Shown piece after piece: positions 43,527 to 52,921 of a stretch of DNA of 64,000 bases. The position numbers and the translations under genes were made by a program. Source of the DNA: Clostridia bacterium (lineage in GTDB: Bacteria > Bacillota > Clostridia > Peptostreptococcales > Anaerovoracaceae); NCBI GenBank assembly GCA_902363595.1, contig CABJAP010000009.1, forward strand, positions 1 through 64,000. The letters are read 5' to 3'. The notes beneath the pieces were generated by a model, which was not told the DNA's origin, ran no database searches, and saw nothing but the letters and a program-made list of their open reading frames with translations. Every line of letters begins with the position of its first letter. Position 1 is the stretch's first letter.

Positions 43527-44235
43527 AAATCTGACCAAATCCTTTGGTGATCTGAAGGTTTTGCAGGGAATCACCGAAACCATCACTGAGCGGGAAGTGG
43601 TCTGTGTCATCGGTCCGTCCGGCTCGGGAAAGAGCACTTTTCTCCGTTGTCTCAACCTCTTGGAGGAGCCCACAAGCGGCGAAGTCTTTCTCGATGGGCA
43701 GCAGGTAAACAGCCCGGAAGCCAATATCGATGAAATTCGGACCAAGCTGGGCATGGTATTCCAAAGCTTTAATCTGTTTCCACATATGACGGTTATGGAC
43801 AATATTATGCTGGCGCCAATTCAGGTGAAGAAAATGTCCAAAGAAGAGGCGGAGAAAAAGGCGAAAGAACTGCTAAAAACCGTCGGCCTTGAGGATAAAG
43901 CAGACTCTTACCCAAGCTCTCTGTCCGGCGGGCAGCAGCAGCGGGTGGCCATTGCCAGGGCGCTGGCCATGGACCCGGAAGTCATGCTCTTCGACGAACC
44001 CACATCGGCTCTGGACCCAGAGATGGTGGGAGAGGTGCTGGCTGTTATGAAGGATCTGGCAAACCAGGGAATGACCATGGTAATCGTTACCCACGAAATG
44101 GGATTTGCCAGGGAAGTTGCCGACCGGGTATTTTTTATGGACCAGGGAATTATCATGGAGCAGGGGACCCCGGACCAGCTCTTTTTGGAACCCAAAAACG
44201 AACGGACTCAGAATTTCCTGAGCAAGATTTTATAA
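43513..44235 (+). CDS. Polar amino acid ABC transporter, ATP-binding protein
   Basis: A 240-residue ATPase of the GlnQ/HisP group. Walker A is GPSGSGKST, the signature is LSGGQQQR, Walker B is [12 protein letters not shown] and the switch His lies in [11 protein letters not shown] start with AGGAGG 9 bp upstream. It drives uptake through the preceding permease and ends the operon; a 13-bp perfect terminator stem begins at its stop codon. Confidence 0.95.
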   Translation: MIEVKNLTKSFGDLKVLQGITETITEREVVCVIGPSGSGKSTFLRCLNLLEEPTSGEVFLDGQQVNSPEANIDEIRTKLGMVFQSFNLFPHMTVMDNIMLAPIQVKKMSKEEAEKKAKELLKTVGLEDKADSYPSSLSGGQQQRVAIARALAMDPEVMLFDEPTSALDPEMVGEVLAVMKDLANQGMTMVIVTHEMGFAREVADRVFFMDQGIIMEQGTPDQLFLEPKNERTQNFLSKIL

Positions 44236-44276
44236 AATACAGGAAATGCTACGCAATCGATATTTCCTGTATTTCA
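44235..44276 (+). terminator. Terminator of the amino acid ABC operon
   Basis: AAATACAGGAAAT and ATTTCCTGTATTT form a perfect 13-bp stem starting at the stop codon. The T run is short. Confidence 0.8.
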
Positions 44277-44313
44277 AAAAGAGCCGCGGCCTTGCCGCAG
44301 CAGATCAAAACAG

Positions 44314-44361
44314 AGCAGCTGCATGAAGCAAATCGCTTTACATGCGGCTGCTTTATTTTTT
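44314..44361 (+). terminator. Second rightward terminator
   Basis: AGCAGCTGCATG pairs with CATGCGGCTGCT and is followed by a T-rich run. It backs up the terminator 40 bp upstream. Confidence 0.8.
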
Positions 44362-44440
44362 GGGATCGCTCCAGGCAGCATGCGTTTTCTTCTTTCGTAT
44401 AGCATCCGTTTCTCGGTAAAGAATTAAAATAAATTCAATT

Positions 44441-44580
44441 CTTTACGCAATTTTCAATGATCGCGCCTACACAATATCCGCTAGAAGCAACCAGCTCCGT
44501 ATTTTCTCTGGATCAGGTCCCGCAAACCCATAACTTTGCGTAAAAATCACGAAATCTTTTTGAAATTTTCCGGATGCTGG
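44441..44580 (+). repeat. Intergenic repeat, copy C (diverged)
   Basis: CTTTACGCAATTTTCAATGA, GCAAACCCATAACTTTGCGTAAAAA and TTGAAATTTTCC match copies A and B in order, while the centre has diverged. TTTACGCAA and TTGCGTAAA form a perfect 9-bp inverted pair 85 bp apart, suggesting that an RNA or DNA hairpin is the conserved property. Confidence 0.65.
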
Positions 44581-44603
44581 TTATCAAACTTTTGGACGAG
44601 TAT

Positions 44604-44617
44604 CCCCCCCCCCCCCC
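44604..44617 (+). repeat. Run of 14 consecutive cytosines
   Basis: A C14 homopolymer in intergenic DNA about 230 bp from the 3' end of argH. Such a tract is prone to slippage in replication and to sequencing error. No promoter or reading frame is seen to depend on it. The remaining stretch to 44791 holds only a small GGCCC/GGGCC hairpin. Confidence 0.85.
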
Positions 44618-44791
44618 GGAATATCGGATTTTAGAAAATAGCTGCCCTTTCTTGATACTTTTTCATGAAATCCTAAGAAAAAAATGGTAAAACATCAAAG
44701 CCAGATGATTTTGAGGCGAATTCCGACATTCTGGCCCGGAGTCCAATCCGCCGGGGGCCACACCAGCTCAAAGACCATTCTGGCTCGAAGC

Positions 44792-44843
44792 AAAAAAAGC
44801 TGCCGCTTCACGGTTTTCAACCGTTCGTGCGACAGCTTTTTTT
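44792..44843. terminator. Terminator of argGH, usable in both directions
   Basis: AAAAAAAGCTG-CGC and GCG-CAGCTTTTTTT arms with an inner GGTT/AACC hairpin. On the minus strand it lies just after the argH stop and ends in a T run. Confidence 0.88.
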
Positions 44844-44848
44844 CAATT

Positions 44849-46216
44849 TCATTTTTCCTTGCGGATATCGGCAAGCTGCTGTTTTACACTCTCAAAGGAA
44901 GTGGAACCTTTGGATTTTTTCGCTTCAATGCAGCTGCGTATCGCGATTTTATCGTAGATGTCATCTTCGAATTTATCTGAGAAGGATTTAAATTCTTCCA
45001 TAGACATTTCTTCAATGGCGATGCCTTTATTGATACAATGGAGGACGATGCCGCCGATAATTTCATGGCAATCACGGAAGGGAATCCCCTTTGTCACCAG
45101 GTAGTCCGCCGCATCCGTGGCGTTCATATAGCCGTATTTGGCCGCATGCTCCATGTTATCCCCGTTGACCTTCATCGTTGCGATCATTTCCGTAAAAATA
45201 TTCACAGAAGCTTTCAGCGTATCGCCGGCGTCAAAGACGGGCAGCTTGTCTTCCTGCAAGTCCTTGTTGTAAGCCAGGGGAAGGCCCTTGCAAATAGTCA
45301 GCAGGCTCATCAGATCGCCGTAGACCCTGCCGCTCTTGCCCCGGATCAGTTCCGCCATATCCGGGTTTTTTTTCTGAGGCATAATGCTGCTTCCCGTCGA
45401 ATAAGCGTCATCAATTTCAACAAAGCTGAATTCCACCGAACTCCAGAGGATCAGCTCTTCGCAAAAGCGGGACAGATGCATCATAGTGATGGAACAGCAG
45501 CTGATGAATTCAATTGCAAAATCACGGTCTGCCACCGCATCCATGGCATTGGGGCAAACCCCTTTAAATCCCAGCTCATCCGCCAGGAAATCCCGATCCG
45601 TGGTATAAGTAGTACCGGCCAGCGCGCCGGAGCCCAGCGGCAGATAATCCATACGGGCAAGGCAGTCGGCAAAGCGGGACGCATCCCGTTTGAACATCTG
45701 ATAGTAAGCCAGCAGGTGGTAAGCCAGCGTAACCGGCTGAGCCCGCTGCAGATGGGTATAACCCGGCATCACCGTATTCTGATGCGTTTCCGCCAGATCG
45801 GAAAGAGTGGACATCAGAGTTTTCAGCAGAGCGTCGATGGCTGCGATTTCATCCTTTAAATAGAGACGGATGTCCACGGCCACCTGGTCGTTGCGGCTGC
45901 GGGCTGTATGGAGCTTCTTGCCGACATCGCCGATCCTCTCGGTGAGGACCGTTTCGATGTTCATATGGATATCTTCCGATTCAATGGTAAATTCCACCTT
46001 ACCGGCATCAATATCGGCTTCAATTTCTTTTAATGTTTTGACGATCAGATCAGCTTCCTCTTTGGCGATGATGTCCTGTTTTCCCAGCATGGTCGCGTGG
46101 GCGATGCTGCCTTTGATATCGTCTTTGTACAATCTTTGGTCAAACTCAATCGATGCGTTGAATTCATCAGCGGACGAAGTCGCCGCCTTTGAGAACCTTC
46201 CTTTCCAAGCCTTCAT
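44849..46216 (-). CDS. argH: Argininosuccinate lyase
   Basis: A 455-residue enzyme that splits argininosuccinate into arginine and fumarate, the last step of arginine synthesis. The fumarase-superfamily signature [21 protein letters not shown] and [11 protein letters not shown] are all intact and length is normal. AAGGAGGGG lies 9 bp before the ATG. The start is 50 bp inside the end of argG, so the pair is coupled. Confidence 0.97.
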   Translation of the reverse strand: MKAWKGRFSKAATSSADEFNASIEFDQRLYKDDIKGSIAHATMLGKQDIIAKEEADLIVKTLKEIEADIDAGKVEFTIESEDIHMNIETVLTERIGDVGKKLHTARSRNDQVAVDIRLYLKDEIAAIDALLKTLMSTLSDLAETHQNTVMPGYTHLQRAQPVTLAYHLLAYYQMFKRDASRFADCLARMDYLPLGSGALAGTTYTTDRDFLADELGFKGVCPNAMDAVADRDFAIEFISCCSITMMHLSRFCEELILWSSVEFSFVEIDDAYSTGSSIMPQKKNPDMAELIRGKSGRVYGDLMSLLTICKGLPLAYNKDLQEDKLPVFDAGDTLKASVNIFTEMIATMKVNGDNMEHAAKYGYMNATDAADYLVTKGIPFRDCHEIIGGIVLHCINKGIAIEEMSMEEFKSFSDKFEDDIYDKIAIRSCIEAKKSKGSTSFESVKQQLADIRKEK

Positions 46217-47435
46217 GCAGTTTTGCCCCTCCTTCTTTGTTTTGTTTTTGGATCGCGCGGATCTTCAGAGGCAGTGAGAACAGGTTGATAAAACCTTCCG
46301 CATCGCTCTGGTTGTATACTTCATCCTTACTGAATGTAGCGAATTCTTCGCTGTAAAGGGAGTTGGGGGACTTACGTCCGGCCGCAACCGCACTTCCTTT
46401 ATATAACTTCATTTTTACTGTACCGGTAACCAGCTTCTGGGTTTCGTCTACGAAAGCGGAGATGGCTTCACGCAGAGGCGTATACCAGAGGCCGTCGTAG
46501 CAAAGCTGGGCGAACTTCTGGGCTACGATATATTTGTACTGGGTCGTATCTCTATCTAAGATGAGTTTTTCCAGCGCAGAGTGTGCGGCAAAGAGGATGG
46601 TTCCTCCCGGAGTTTCATAAACGCCGCGGGACTTCATGCCCACCAGACGGTTTTCAATCAGGTCGGCCGTACCGACGCCGTTCTTGCTTCCCAGCTCGTT
46701 GAGCTTTGTCAGCAGTTCGATGGGTCCCATTTTCTGACCGTCAATGCCCACCGGAACACCGGCTTCAAAGTCGATATCAACGTAAGTTACTTCATCTGGG
46801 GCCTTTTCAGGAGGTACGGAAAGAACGTGGATGGTATCGTAATGCTCATTCCAGGGGTTTTCCAGCTCGCCGCCTTCGTGGCTGATGTGCCAGATGTTTT
46901 CGTCACGGCTGTAGATTTTCGCCTCGCTCTGGTTGATGGGAATATTGTGGGAAGCCGCATATTCCAGCAGGTCTTCTCTGGATTCAAAATCCCAGAATCT
47001 CCAAGGTGCGATGATCTTGATGGCAGGATCCAGGGCTTTGATGGTTGTTTCAAAACGTACCTGGTCATTTCCTTTGCCCGTACATCCGTGGGCTATGTAA
47101 AAAGCGCCTTCCTGCTGAGCGACCTCAACCAGCTTTTTCGCCATCAAAGGTCTTGCCATGGAAGTTCCCAACATATACTCATTTTCGTAGATGGCGCCGG
47201 CTTTCAGCGTGGGCCAGATAAAATCGGTGATGAATTCTTCTCTCAGGTCGATGGTGATCGCCTTGGATGCTCCCGTTGCCAGGGCTTTCTTTTCAATCGC
47301 GGCGAAGTCTTCCTTCTGTCCTGCGTTGCAGCAGACGGCGATTACGTCATAATCATAGTTTTCCTTCAGCCATGTCATGATGATCGAGGTGTCCAATCCA
47401 CCCGAATAGGCTAATACCACTTTTTCTTTCGCCAT
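46167..47435 (-). CDS. argG: Argininosuccinate synthase
   Basis: A 422-residue enzyme joining citrulline and aspartate with ATP. The pyrophosphatase loop is [10 protein letters not shown] near the N-terminus, and [14 protein letters not shown] and [12 protein letters not shown] are family signatures. The ATG at 47435 has GAGGAGG 8 bp upstream; a longer frame begins at 47453. The C-terminal extension overlaps argH by 50 bp. ArgR control is likely, given a dyad near its promoter. Confidence 0.97.
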   Translation of the reverse strand: MAKEKVVLAYSGGLDTSIIMTWLKENYDYDVIAVCCNAGQKEDFAAIEKKALATGASKAITIDLREEFITDFIWPTLKAGAIYENEYMLGTSMARPLMAKKLVEVAQQEGAFYIAHGCTGKGNDQVRFETTIKALDPAIKIIAPWRFWDFESREDLLEYAASHNIPINQSEAKIYSRDENIWHISHEGGELENPWNEHYDTIHVLSVPPEKAPDEVTYVDIDFEAGVPVGIDGQKMGPIELLTKLNELGSKNGVGTADLIENRLVGMKSRGVYETPGGTILFAAHSALEKLILDRDTTQYKYIVAQKFAQLCYDGLWYTPLREAISAFVDETQKLVTGTVKMKLYKGSAVAAGRKSPNSLYSEEFATFSKDEVYNQSDAEGFINLFSLPLKIRAIQKQNKEGGAKLHEGLERKVLKGGDFVR

Positions 47436-47471
47436 TTTAAAAATCCTCCTCAAAAAAATTGCTGTATACTG

Positions 47472-47546
47472 ATGAATAATTAATTCATAGTGTGAATAAA
47501 AATTTAAAACATAGGCTAATTATACAACAAAAGCATAAAAAATCAA
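47472..47546 (-). promoter_or_regulatory. argG promoter with ARG-box-like operator
   Basis: Read on the minus strand, TTGATT and TATAAT (47519-47524) are 16 bp apart. Downstream of the start region, ATGAAT-N5-ATTCAT (47472-47488) is a perfect dyad close to the ArgR consensus, and a second TGAAT half lies at about 47493. ArgR binding is inferred. Confidence 0.6.
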
Positions 47547-47706
47547 CCCCATTTTTGTAAATAATCCACAAAAAATAGAAGAATCATAAAAAGCTAAAGA
47601 CTTTCATGCATAAATGTTGTAAAATGAGATTACAGAAGCAAAAGCTGTGTTATTGTCTGAAAAATGTGTATATAATAAGAGTGATATATATTAAGGAAGC
47701 GTTTGT

Positions 47707-48972
47707 ATGAAATTTCAATTTGAAGAAAAGCAGAAAAAATGGGGCCTGACCGCATTTTTTGTGATCGTGGCATCCATTGTTGTATTTTTTGTCATTTACC
47801 GGTTCGACGTATTTTCACAGTTGATGAGCGTGGGAATGGCAATTTTAACGCCGTTCATTTACGGAATGGTGTTCGCGTATCTGCTGTGCCCCATCTATAA
47901 TTTTACAACAAGAAACATGTATTCGGCGATGTACCGGAAAGCACGAAAGCCTAAACGGGCACTGTCACTGTCAAAAGGAGTGGCTACTTTCCTATCGCTG
48001 CTGGTATTTTTTATCGTGATCGTTGGCTTTTGCTGGATGATTATTCCGGGACTAATCGACAGCATCATGCATATTGTAGAGATTCTGCCGGACAGCATGA
48101 ATCACTTTATCGATTGGATCGATACCAAAACGACTAACTATCCTGAAATGCAGGCTACATTGGAAAACTGGATCAACCGATTTACCGATAATGTGGTCAA
48201 ATATGTGGAAGAGAAGATGCTGCCCAGCTACATGGAGATTGCTACCAGTATTTCCACAGGGGTTTTCAGCGTGATTACTGTTTTAAAGAACTTTTTCGTG
48301 GGAATCATCATTTGCGCGTATTTCCTCAACAGCAAGGACCTGTTCGCGGCCCAGTCGAAAAAATTGATTCTGGCTACATTCAGCGAAAGACGGGCTGAGG
48401 AAATTTTGAAGGGCGCTGCTTATACCAACAAAACCTTCGGTGGTTTTATCAACGGAAAAATCATCGATTCGCTGATTGTGGGGCTGATCTGCTTCATCGT
48501 TATGAGTATATTCAATTGGGAATATCCGTTGCTGATTAGCTGCATCATTGGTATCACCAACATCATTCCCTTTTTCGGGCCATTTATCGGAGCCGTGCCT
48601 TCGGCGCTGCTGATCCTGATGGTAAATCCCATGCAGTGCATCTATTTCCTGATTTTCATCTTGATCCTGCAGCAGGTTGACGGCAATATCATCGGACCCA
48701 AAATTCTGGGAGACAGCACCGGGCTGTCCAGCTTTTGGGTCATGTTCGCCATCCTGGTAGGCGGCGGACTGTTTGGGTTTGTGGGAATGATCATCGGGAT
48801 TCCCATCTTTGCGGTATTTTACGCATATTTCAGCAGAAACATAAATCGAAGATTAGATCGTCGTGGATTCTCTACGGATATTCGCGACTATACGATAGAT
48901 AAGTATCGGGTAAAAGAGAAGAAAAAAAAGAGGAAAAAGGAGGGGCCGGGAAGTGGCATCATTAAAAAATAG
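47707..48972 (+). CDS. AI-2E family transporter (YtvI/PerM-like)
   Basis: A 421-residue inner-membrane protein with about eight helices. The region NIIPFFGPFIGAVPSALLIL and the loop QQVDGNIIGPKILGDSTGL are hallmarks of the family. The name reflects one member linked to autoinducer-2 export; others are Na+/H+ antiporters, so the substrate is open. The Lys-rich C-terminus (KEKKKKRKKEG) is cytoplasmic. Its end overlaps murB by 20 bp. Confidence 0.92.
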   Translation: MKFQFEEKQKKWGLTAFFVIVASIVVFFVIYRFDVFSQLMSVGMAILTPFIYGMVFAYLLCPIYNFTTRNMYSAMYRKARKPKRALSLSKGVATFLSLLVFFIVIVGFCWMIIPGLIDSIMHIVEILPDSMNHFIDWIDTKTTNYPEMQATLENWINRFTDNVVKYVEEKMLPSYMEIATSISTGVFSVITVLKNFFVGIIICAYFLNSKDLFAAQSKKLILATFSERRAEEILKGAAYTNKTFGGFINGKIIDSLIVGLICFIVMSIFNWEYPLLISCIIGITNIIPFFGPFIGAVPSALLILMVNPMQCIYFLIFILILQQVDGNIIGPKILGDSTGLSSFWVMFAILVGGGLFGFVGMIIGIPIFAVFYAYFSRNINRRLDRRGFSTDIRDYTIDKYRVKEKKKKRKKEGPGSGIIKK

Positions 48973-49861
48973 GCTGACAGAGAGATTAGGGGAAGAAGCA
49001 GTGATGGAAAACTGCGATATGAGCAAATTCACATCCTTTCGGGCAGGAGGGAAGGCGGACTTTTTGATCCTGCCCAAAAATGAAGAGGAGTTATCGTTTA
49101 CCCTCAGTGTTTTCGCGCAGACGGGCATGCCGTATATGGTCATGGGCAACGGGTCCAACATATTAGTAAGGGACGGCGGCTTTCGGGGCGCTATCATCAA
49201 AGTGGGCGAGGCTTTCGGGCAGATTGAGATCGAGGGGCAGACGCTGACCGCGGGCTGCGGGGCCTTGATGTCATCCGTTGCCAGGGCAGCACTGGAAGCA
49301 GGTCTTACAGGATTTGAGTTTGCCAGCGGCATCCCGGGCAGCCTGGGAGGGGCCGTATTTATGAATGCAGGAGCCTACGGCGGAGAAATGGCTGGCATTA
49401 TTCGTCAGGCCAGAATCATCGCCAGAGATGGCAGCAAAGAATATACTCTTTCTTGTGAAGAGCTGGAGCTGGGCTATCGTCATAGTATTCTCCACGAGAC
49501 GGGGGATGTGGCAGTGAGCGTCACATTGGAGCTGGAAAAAGGAGACAAAGAAGCAATCAGCGCAGAAATGAAAGAGCTGGCCGCCAGGCGCAATCAGAAG
49601 CAGCCGGTTTCTCTGCCCAGCGCAGGCAGCTTTTTTAAACGCCCAACCGGGTACTTTGCAGGAAAGCTGATTCAGGACGCAGGGCTGAAGGGACTTTCGG
49701 TGGGAGGCGCTCAGGTATCGCCTCTTCACAGCGGTTTTCTCGTCAATACGGGAGGCGCCACTGCTTCCGATATCATACAGCTGATGGAAATCGTACAGGC
49801 CACCGTACTTGACAAGTTTGGTGTAAAGCTTGAGCCGGAGGTGAGGATCATTGGAGAATAA
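48953..49861 (+). CDS. murB: UDP-N-acetylenolpyruvoylglucosamine reductase
   Basis: A 302-residue FAD enzyme that reduces the product of MurA to UDP-MurNAc with NADPH. The FAD-binding part has TSFRAGGKADFLILP and GNGSNILVRDGG. The catalytic Ser lies in PSAGSFFKRP and the final Glu in LEPEVRIIGE, as in the short type II enzymes. GTG start with AAGGAGGGG 8 bp upstream. First of a murB-PHP-rapZ-whiA chain. Confidence 0.96.
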   Translation: MASLKNRLTERLGEEAVMENCDMSKFTSFRAGGKADFLILPKNEEELSFTLSVFAQTGMPYMVMGNGSNILVRDGGFRGAIIKVGEAFGQIEIEGQTLTAGCGALMSSVARAALEAGLTGFEFASGIPGSLGGAVFMNAGAYGGEMAGIIRQARIIARDGSKEYTLSCEELELGYRHSILHETGDVAVSVTLELEKGDKEAISAEMKELAARRNQKQPVSLPSAGSFFKRPTGYFAGKLIQDAGLKGLSVGGAQVSPLHSGFLVNTGGATASDIIQLMEIVQATVLDKFGVKLEPEVRIIGE

Positions 49862-50585
49862 GAAATATGAAATGGGCTATGATCTCCATACCCATACGAT
49901 TTTTTCCCATGGGAAGGGGACGATTGAGCAAAACGTACGTGCGGCCCTGGATCGGGGGCTGACCCACATCGCCATAACCGATCACGGCCCGGGACATCTG
50001 TTTTATGGCATGAAACGAAAGGATGTCCCCACCATGCGCAAGGAAATTGAACTGCTGAACAAAAAATATCCCAGGATCAACGTTCATCTGAGTGTGGAGG
50101 CCAATATCATTAAAACGGACAATCATCTGGATATCAAACCAGAAGAATTTTCCCAATATGATTTTGTGATCGCCGGATACCATTATGGACTGACCAACTG
50201 TTACTGCGTACACAACTGGCTCTATGGACATGGTCTTACTGTGGGGGAAAAACAGCTAAAGATCAAAAACACGGACATGGTCATCAAAGCGTTATACGAA
50301 AACGATATTGCCATATTGACCCATCCCGGAGATAAGGGGCCCTTTGATATGCTGCCCATCGCAGAAGCCTGCGCCGATACGGATACGCTGATGGAGATCA
50401 GCACCTGGCACCCTCATCTGACCGTCGAAGAGATCAAAATTGCGGCCCAGACAGAGGCCCAGTTTATCATCAGCAGCGACGCCCATGTGCCGGGCAGGAT
50501 CGGCGACTTTGAAGGCGGTCTTAAAAGAGCCAAAGAAGCGGGGCTGGACCTGGGCCGAATCGTCAATTTGAGGGAGATGAAATGA
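49851..50585 (+). CDS. PHP-domain phosphoesterase (YcdX/histidinol-phosphatase-like)
   Basis: A 244-residue metal-dependent phosphoesterase. DLHTHTIFSHGKGT, ITDHGPGH and ISSDAHVPGRIGDF supply His/Asp metal ligands for a trinuclear site. The group includes YcdX-type proteins of unknown substrate. The TTG at 49851 lies inside murB with GGAGGTGAGG just upstream; ATG 49872 is an alternative. It overlaps murB by 11 bp and rapZ by 4. Confidence 0.87.
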   Translation: MENKKYEMGYDLHTHTIFSHGKGTIEQNVRAALDRGLTHIAITDHGPGHLFYGMKRKDVPTMRKEIELLNKKYPRINVHLSVEANIIKTDNHLDIKPEEFSQYDFVIAGYHYGLTNCYCVHNWLYGHGLTVGEKQLKIKNTDMVIKALYENDIAILTHPGDKGPFDMLPIAEACADTDTLMEISTWHPHLTVEEIKIAAQTEAQFIISSDAHVPGRIGDFEGGLKRAKEAGLDLGRIVNLREMK

Positions 50586-51430
50586 AAACAGTAATTGTAA
50601 CGGGATTATCGGGAGCTGGAAAAACCCAGGCAATGAACTGCCTGGAGGATTTGGGTTATTACTGCGTGGACAATATGCCGCCGGCGCTGATCAAAAGTTT
50701 TGTACAGCTTGCGGCCAACGAATCCACACCCATTGAGAAAGCGGCCTTTGCGGTAGACGTCAGAGGCGGCGAATTATTTGCGGATATGGAAAAGGCGCTG
50801 GAGGATCTGTCGGCCAGCGGTATCGACTACAAAATTCTGTATCTGGAGGCATCGGACCGGGTTTTGATCCGCAGGTTTAATGAAACAAGAAGACAGCACC
50901 CCTTGTCCAAAGGCGAAAGCACCCTGGAAGGCATCAAACGGGAGACCGAAATGCTGAAAAACCTCAGAGCCAGGGCCGACTATGTTGTGGATACATCCAA
51001 TATGAAGGTTGCCCGTCTGCTGGAAGAAGTCAAAGATTTGATTACATCCGGAGAGGGCGAAAAAACCTTTGTCATCAATGTGATGTCCTTCGGGTATAAA
51101 AACGGGATTCCGCTGGGGGCCGATATGGTATTCGACATGCGGTTTATTCCCAATCCCTATTATATAAAGTCCCTGCGCCAGCTTACGGGCAATAATAAAA
51201 AGGTGAGGGATTATGTGATGAAGCACGATGTGACCAAGCGCTTCATTGAAGAAACACCAAAGCTGATTTTGGAGCTGATTCCCTTTTATATGCGGGAGGG
51301 TAAATATAATTTGAATCTTTGTTTCGGCTGTACCGGCGGCCATCATCGATCGGTTGCCATGGCCAATGAAATGGCCGAGATTCTCCGAAGCAAGGGCAAG
51401 CGTATTACCGTGGAGCATCGGGACCTGTAG
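50582..51430 (+). CDS. rapZ: RNase adapter/nucleotide-binding protein RapZ (YvcJ)
   Basis: A 282-residue P-loop protein with GLSGAGKTQAMN (Walker A, residues 8-15), CVDNMPPALI, and the C-terminal GCTGGHHRSVAMA. In E. coli RapZ controls GlmS synthesis through a small RNA; in Bacillus YvcJ binds nucleotides and affects competence. It normally precedes yvcK and whiA; here whiA comes directly next. Confidence 0.95.
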   Translation: MKTVIVTGLSGAGKTQAMNCLEDLGYYCVDNMPPALIKSFVQLAANESTPIEKAAFAVDVRGGELFADMEKALEDLSASGIDYKILYLEASDRVLIRRFNETRRQHPLSKGESTLEGIKRETEMLKNLRARADYVVDTSNMKVARLLEEVKDLITSGEGEKTFVINVMSFGYKNGIPLGADMVFDMRFIPNPYYIKSLRQLTGNNKKVRDYVMKHDVTKRFIEETPKLILELIPFYMREGKYNLNLCFGCTGGHHRSVAMANEMAEILRSKGKRITVEHRDL

Positions 51431-51445
51431 AGGAGCGGAAAAACC

Positions 51446-52387
51446 ATGTCATTTTCAATGGAAACCAAAAACGAGCTGGCCCATGTTGTGCCGGAGAAAA
51501 AGTGCTGCATGCTGGCGGAAATCGCCGGTTTTATCCGCATGTGCGGCAGTATCCGGCTGGCGGGGGGCGGAAAGTTCCGAATTGTGACTACCACTGAAAA
51601 TCCGGCGGCAGCCCGCCATTATAAAAAGCTGATTAAAGATTATTTCGGCATCGACGCGGCGCTGGAAGTGGGACAGGGCAATACCCTCAAAAAAGGAAGG
51701 GCCTATATTCTGACCATCGGCCCCGAGGATCTGAGCGAACAGATTCTGCGGGAAACGGGCATTCTCATGGTAAAAGAAGGAATGAATTACATCAGCGACG
51801 GCATCTATGACGGGCTGATTCGCACCAAGTGCTGCCGGAAAGCCTGTCTGCGCGGTATTTTTCTGGCCTCGGGGACGATTACCGATCCGGAAAAGGGCTA
51901 TCACTTGGAACTCAACTGCAGCAGCCAGATTCTGGCGGGCGATGTGAAAAAACTGATCAACAGTTTTGTCGATCTTCACGCCAAGGTTTCTGCCAGGAAA
52001 AAGAATTATGCGGTCTATGTCAAAGAGGCGGAGCAGATCATCGACATTTTGGCGATCATGGGCGCTCATTCGCAGATCTTTGCCTTTGAGGACGTTCGCA
52101 TCACTAAGGAGATCCGGAACAAAGCCAACCGAATCAATAACTGCGATAACGCCAACATTGATAAGGCTCTGCAGGCTGCGGAAAAACAGCTGGGCTGGAT
52201 TCATAAGATTCAGAACACCAAGGGGCTGCGCTTTCTCCCGGACAAGCTGTACGATGTGGCGATCCTGCGGCTGGACAATCCAGAAGCAACCCTGCAGGAA
52301 CTGGCGGATATGATGGATCCGCCCATGAAAAAATCCGGAATCAACAATCGTTTTCGAAAAATTGAGGAAATTGCCGGCAAGCTGTGA
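51446..52387 (+). CDS. whiA: Sporulation/division transcription regulator WhiA
   Basis: A 313-residue DNA-binding protein with an N-terminal LAGLIDADG-like fold (CCMLAEIAGFIRMCGSI, ACLRGIFLASGTITDPEKGYH) and a C-terminal helix-turn-helix (LQELADMMDPPMKKSGINNRFRKIEEIA). WhiA influences division and chromosome segregation in Firmicutes and sporulation in actinobacteria. Start 15 bp after rapZ. Confidence 0.95.
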   Translation: MSFSMETKNELAHVVPEKKCCMLAEIAGFIRMCGSIRLAGGGKFRIVTTTENPAAARHYKKLIKDYFGIDAALEVGQGNTLKKGRAYILTIGPEDLSEQILRETGILMVKEGMNYISDGIYDGLIRTKCCRKACLRGIFLASGTITDPEKGYHLELNCSSQILAGDVKKLINSFVDLHAKVSARKKNYAVYVKEAEQIIDILAIMGAHSQIFAFEDVRITKEIRNKANRINNCDNANIDKALQAAEKQLGWIHKIQNTKGLRFLPDKLYDVAILRLDNPEATLQELADMMDPPMKKSGINNRFRKIEEIAGKL

Positions 52388-52433
52388 TCAGCAGGCCGGC
52401 TTTCATAAATACATAAGGGAAAAGGAGTTTGTT

Positions 52434-52850
52434 ATGAGAAAATTTGAAATGGAACATCGAGTGGGATATGCGGAAACGGACGCAATGGCCATTGTGCACC
52501 ACTCCAACTATATCCGCTGGTTCGAAATGGGCAGGAACGACTTGCTGCGCTCCCTGGGGTATCCCTATTCGGAGCTGGAACAGATGGGAATCTGGATGCC
52601 GGTAATCGGGGTCACGTGCGATTACAAGCTTCCGTCTGTCTTTGATGAGGTTGTGATCATCCGCTCCTGGGTGGAAAAACTCAAAGGTGCTTCCGTTTAT
52701 CTGGCGTATGAAGTGATCGGTAAGGAAGACGGCAAAATCCGCGTGATAGGAAGCAGCAGCCACGGGTTTACCGATCCGGAGCTGGTGCCCATGCGCCTGA
52801 AAAAGAGCTTCCCTCAGCTATATGAAAGATTGGCGGCGGCAGCCAAGTAA
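52434..52850 (+). CDS. Acyl-CoA thioesterase, hotdog fold (YbgC/4HBT-like)
   Basis: A 138-residue hotdog thioesterase. YAETDAMAIVHHSNYIRWFEMGR is the 4HBT signature with its catalytic Asp. These enzymes hydrolyse acyl-CoA thioesters; chain-length preference is unknown. The ATG at 52434 has AAGGAG 7 bp upstream; the longer frame from 52362 overlaps whiA. It closes the murB-whiA transcription unit. Confidence 0.9.
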   Translation: MRKFEMEHRVGYAETDAMAIVHHSNYIRWFEMGRNDLLRSLGYPYSELEQMGIWMPVIGVTCDYKLPSVFDEVVIIRSWVEKLKGASVYLAYEVIGKEDGKIRVIGSSSHGFTDPELVPMRLKKSFPQLYERLAAAAK

Positions 52851-52874
52851 GGGTCAGGCGGTATGATAGAAAGA

Positions 52875-52921
52875 AAACCATGTGCAAGCGGGTATGATAA
52901 CTGCTCGCACATGGTTTTTTT
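52875..52921. terminator. Terminator between thioesterase and convergent ABC permease genes
   Basis: AAACCATGTGC pairs with GCACATGGTTT and seven Ts follow on the plus strand. The minus strand ends in TTTTC, so it may work both ways. Confidence 0.88.
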
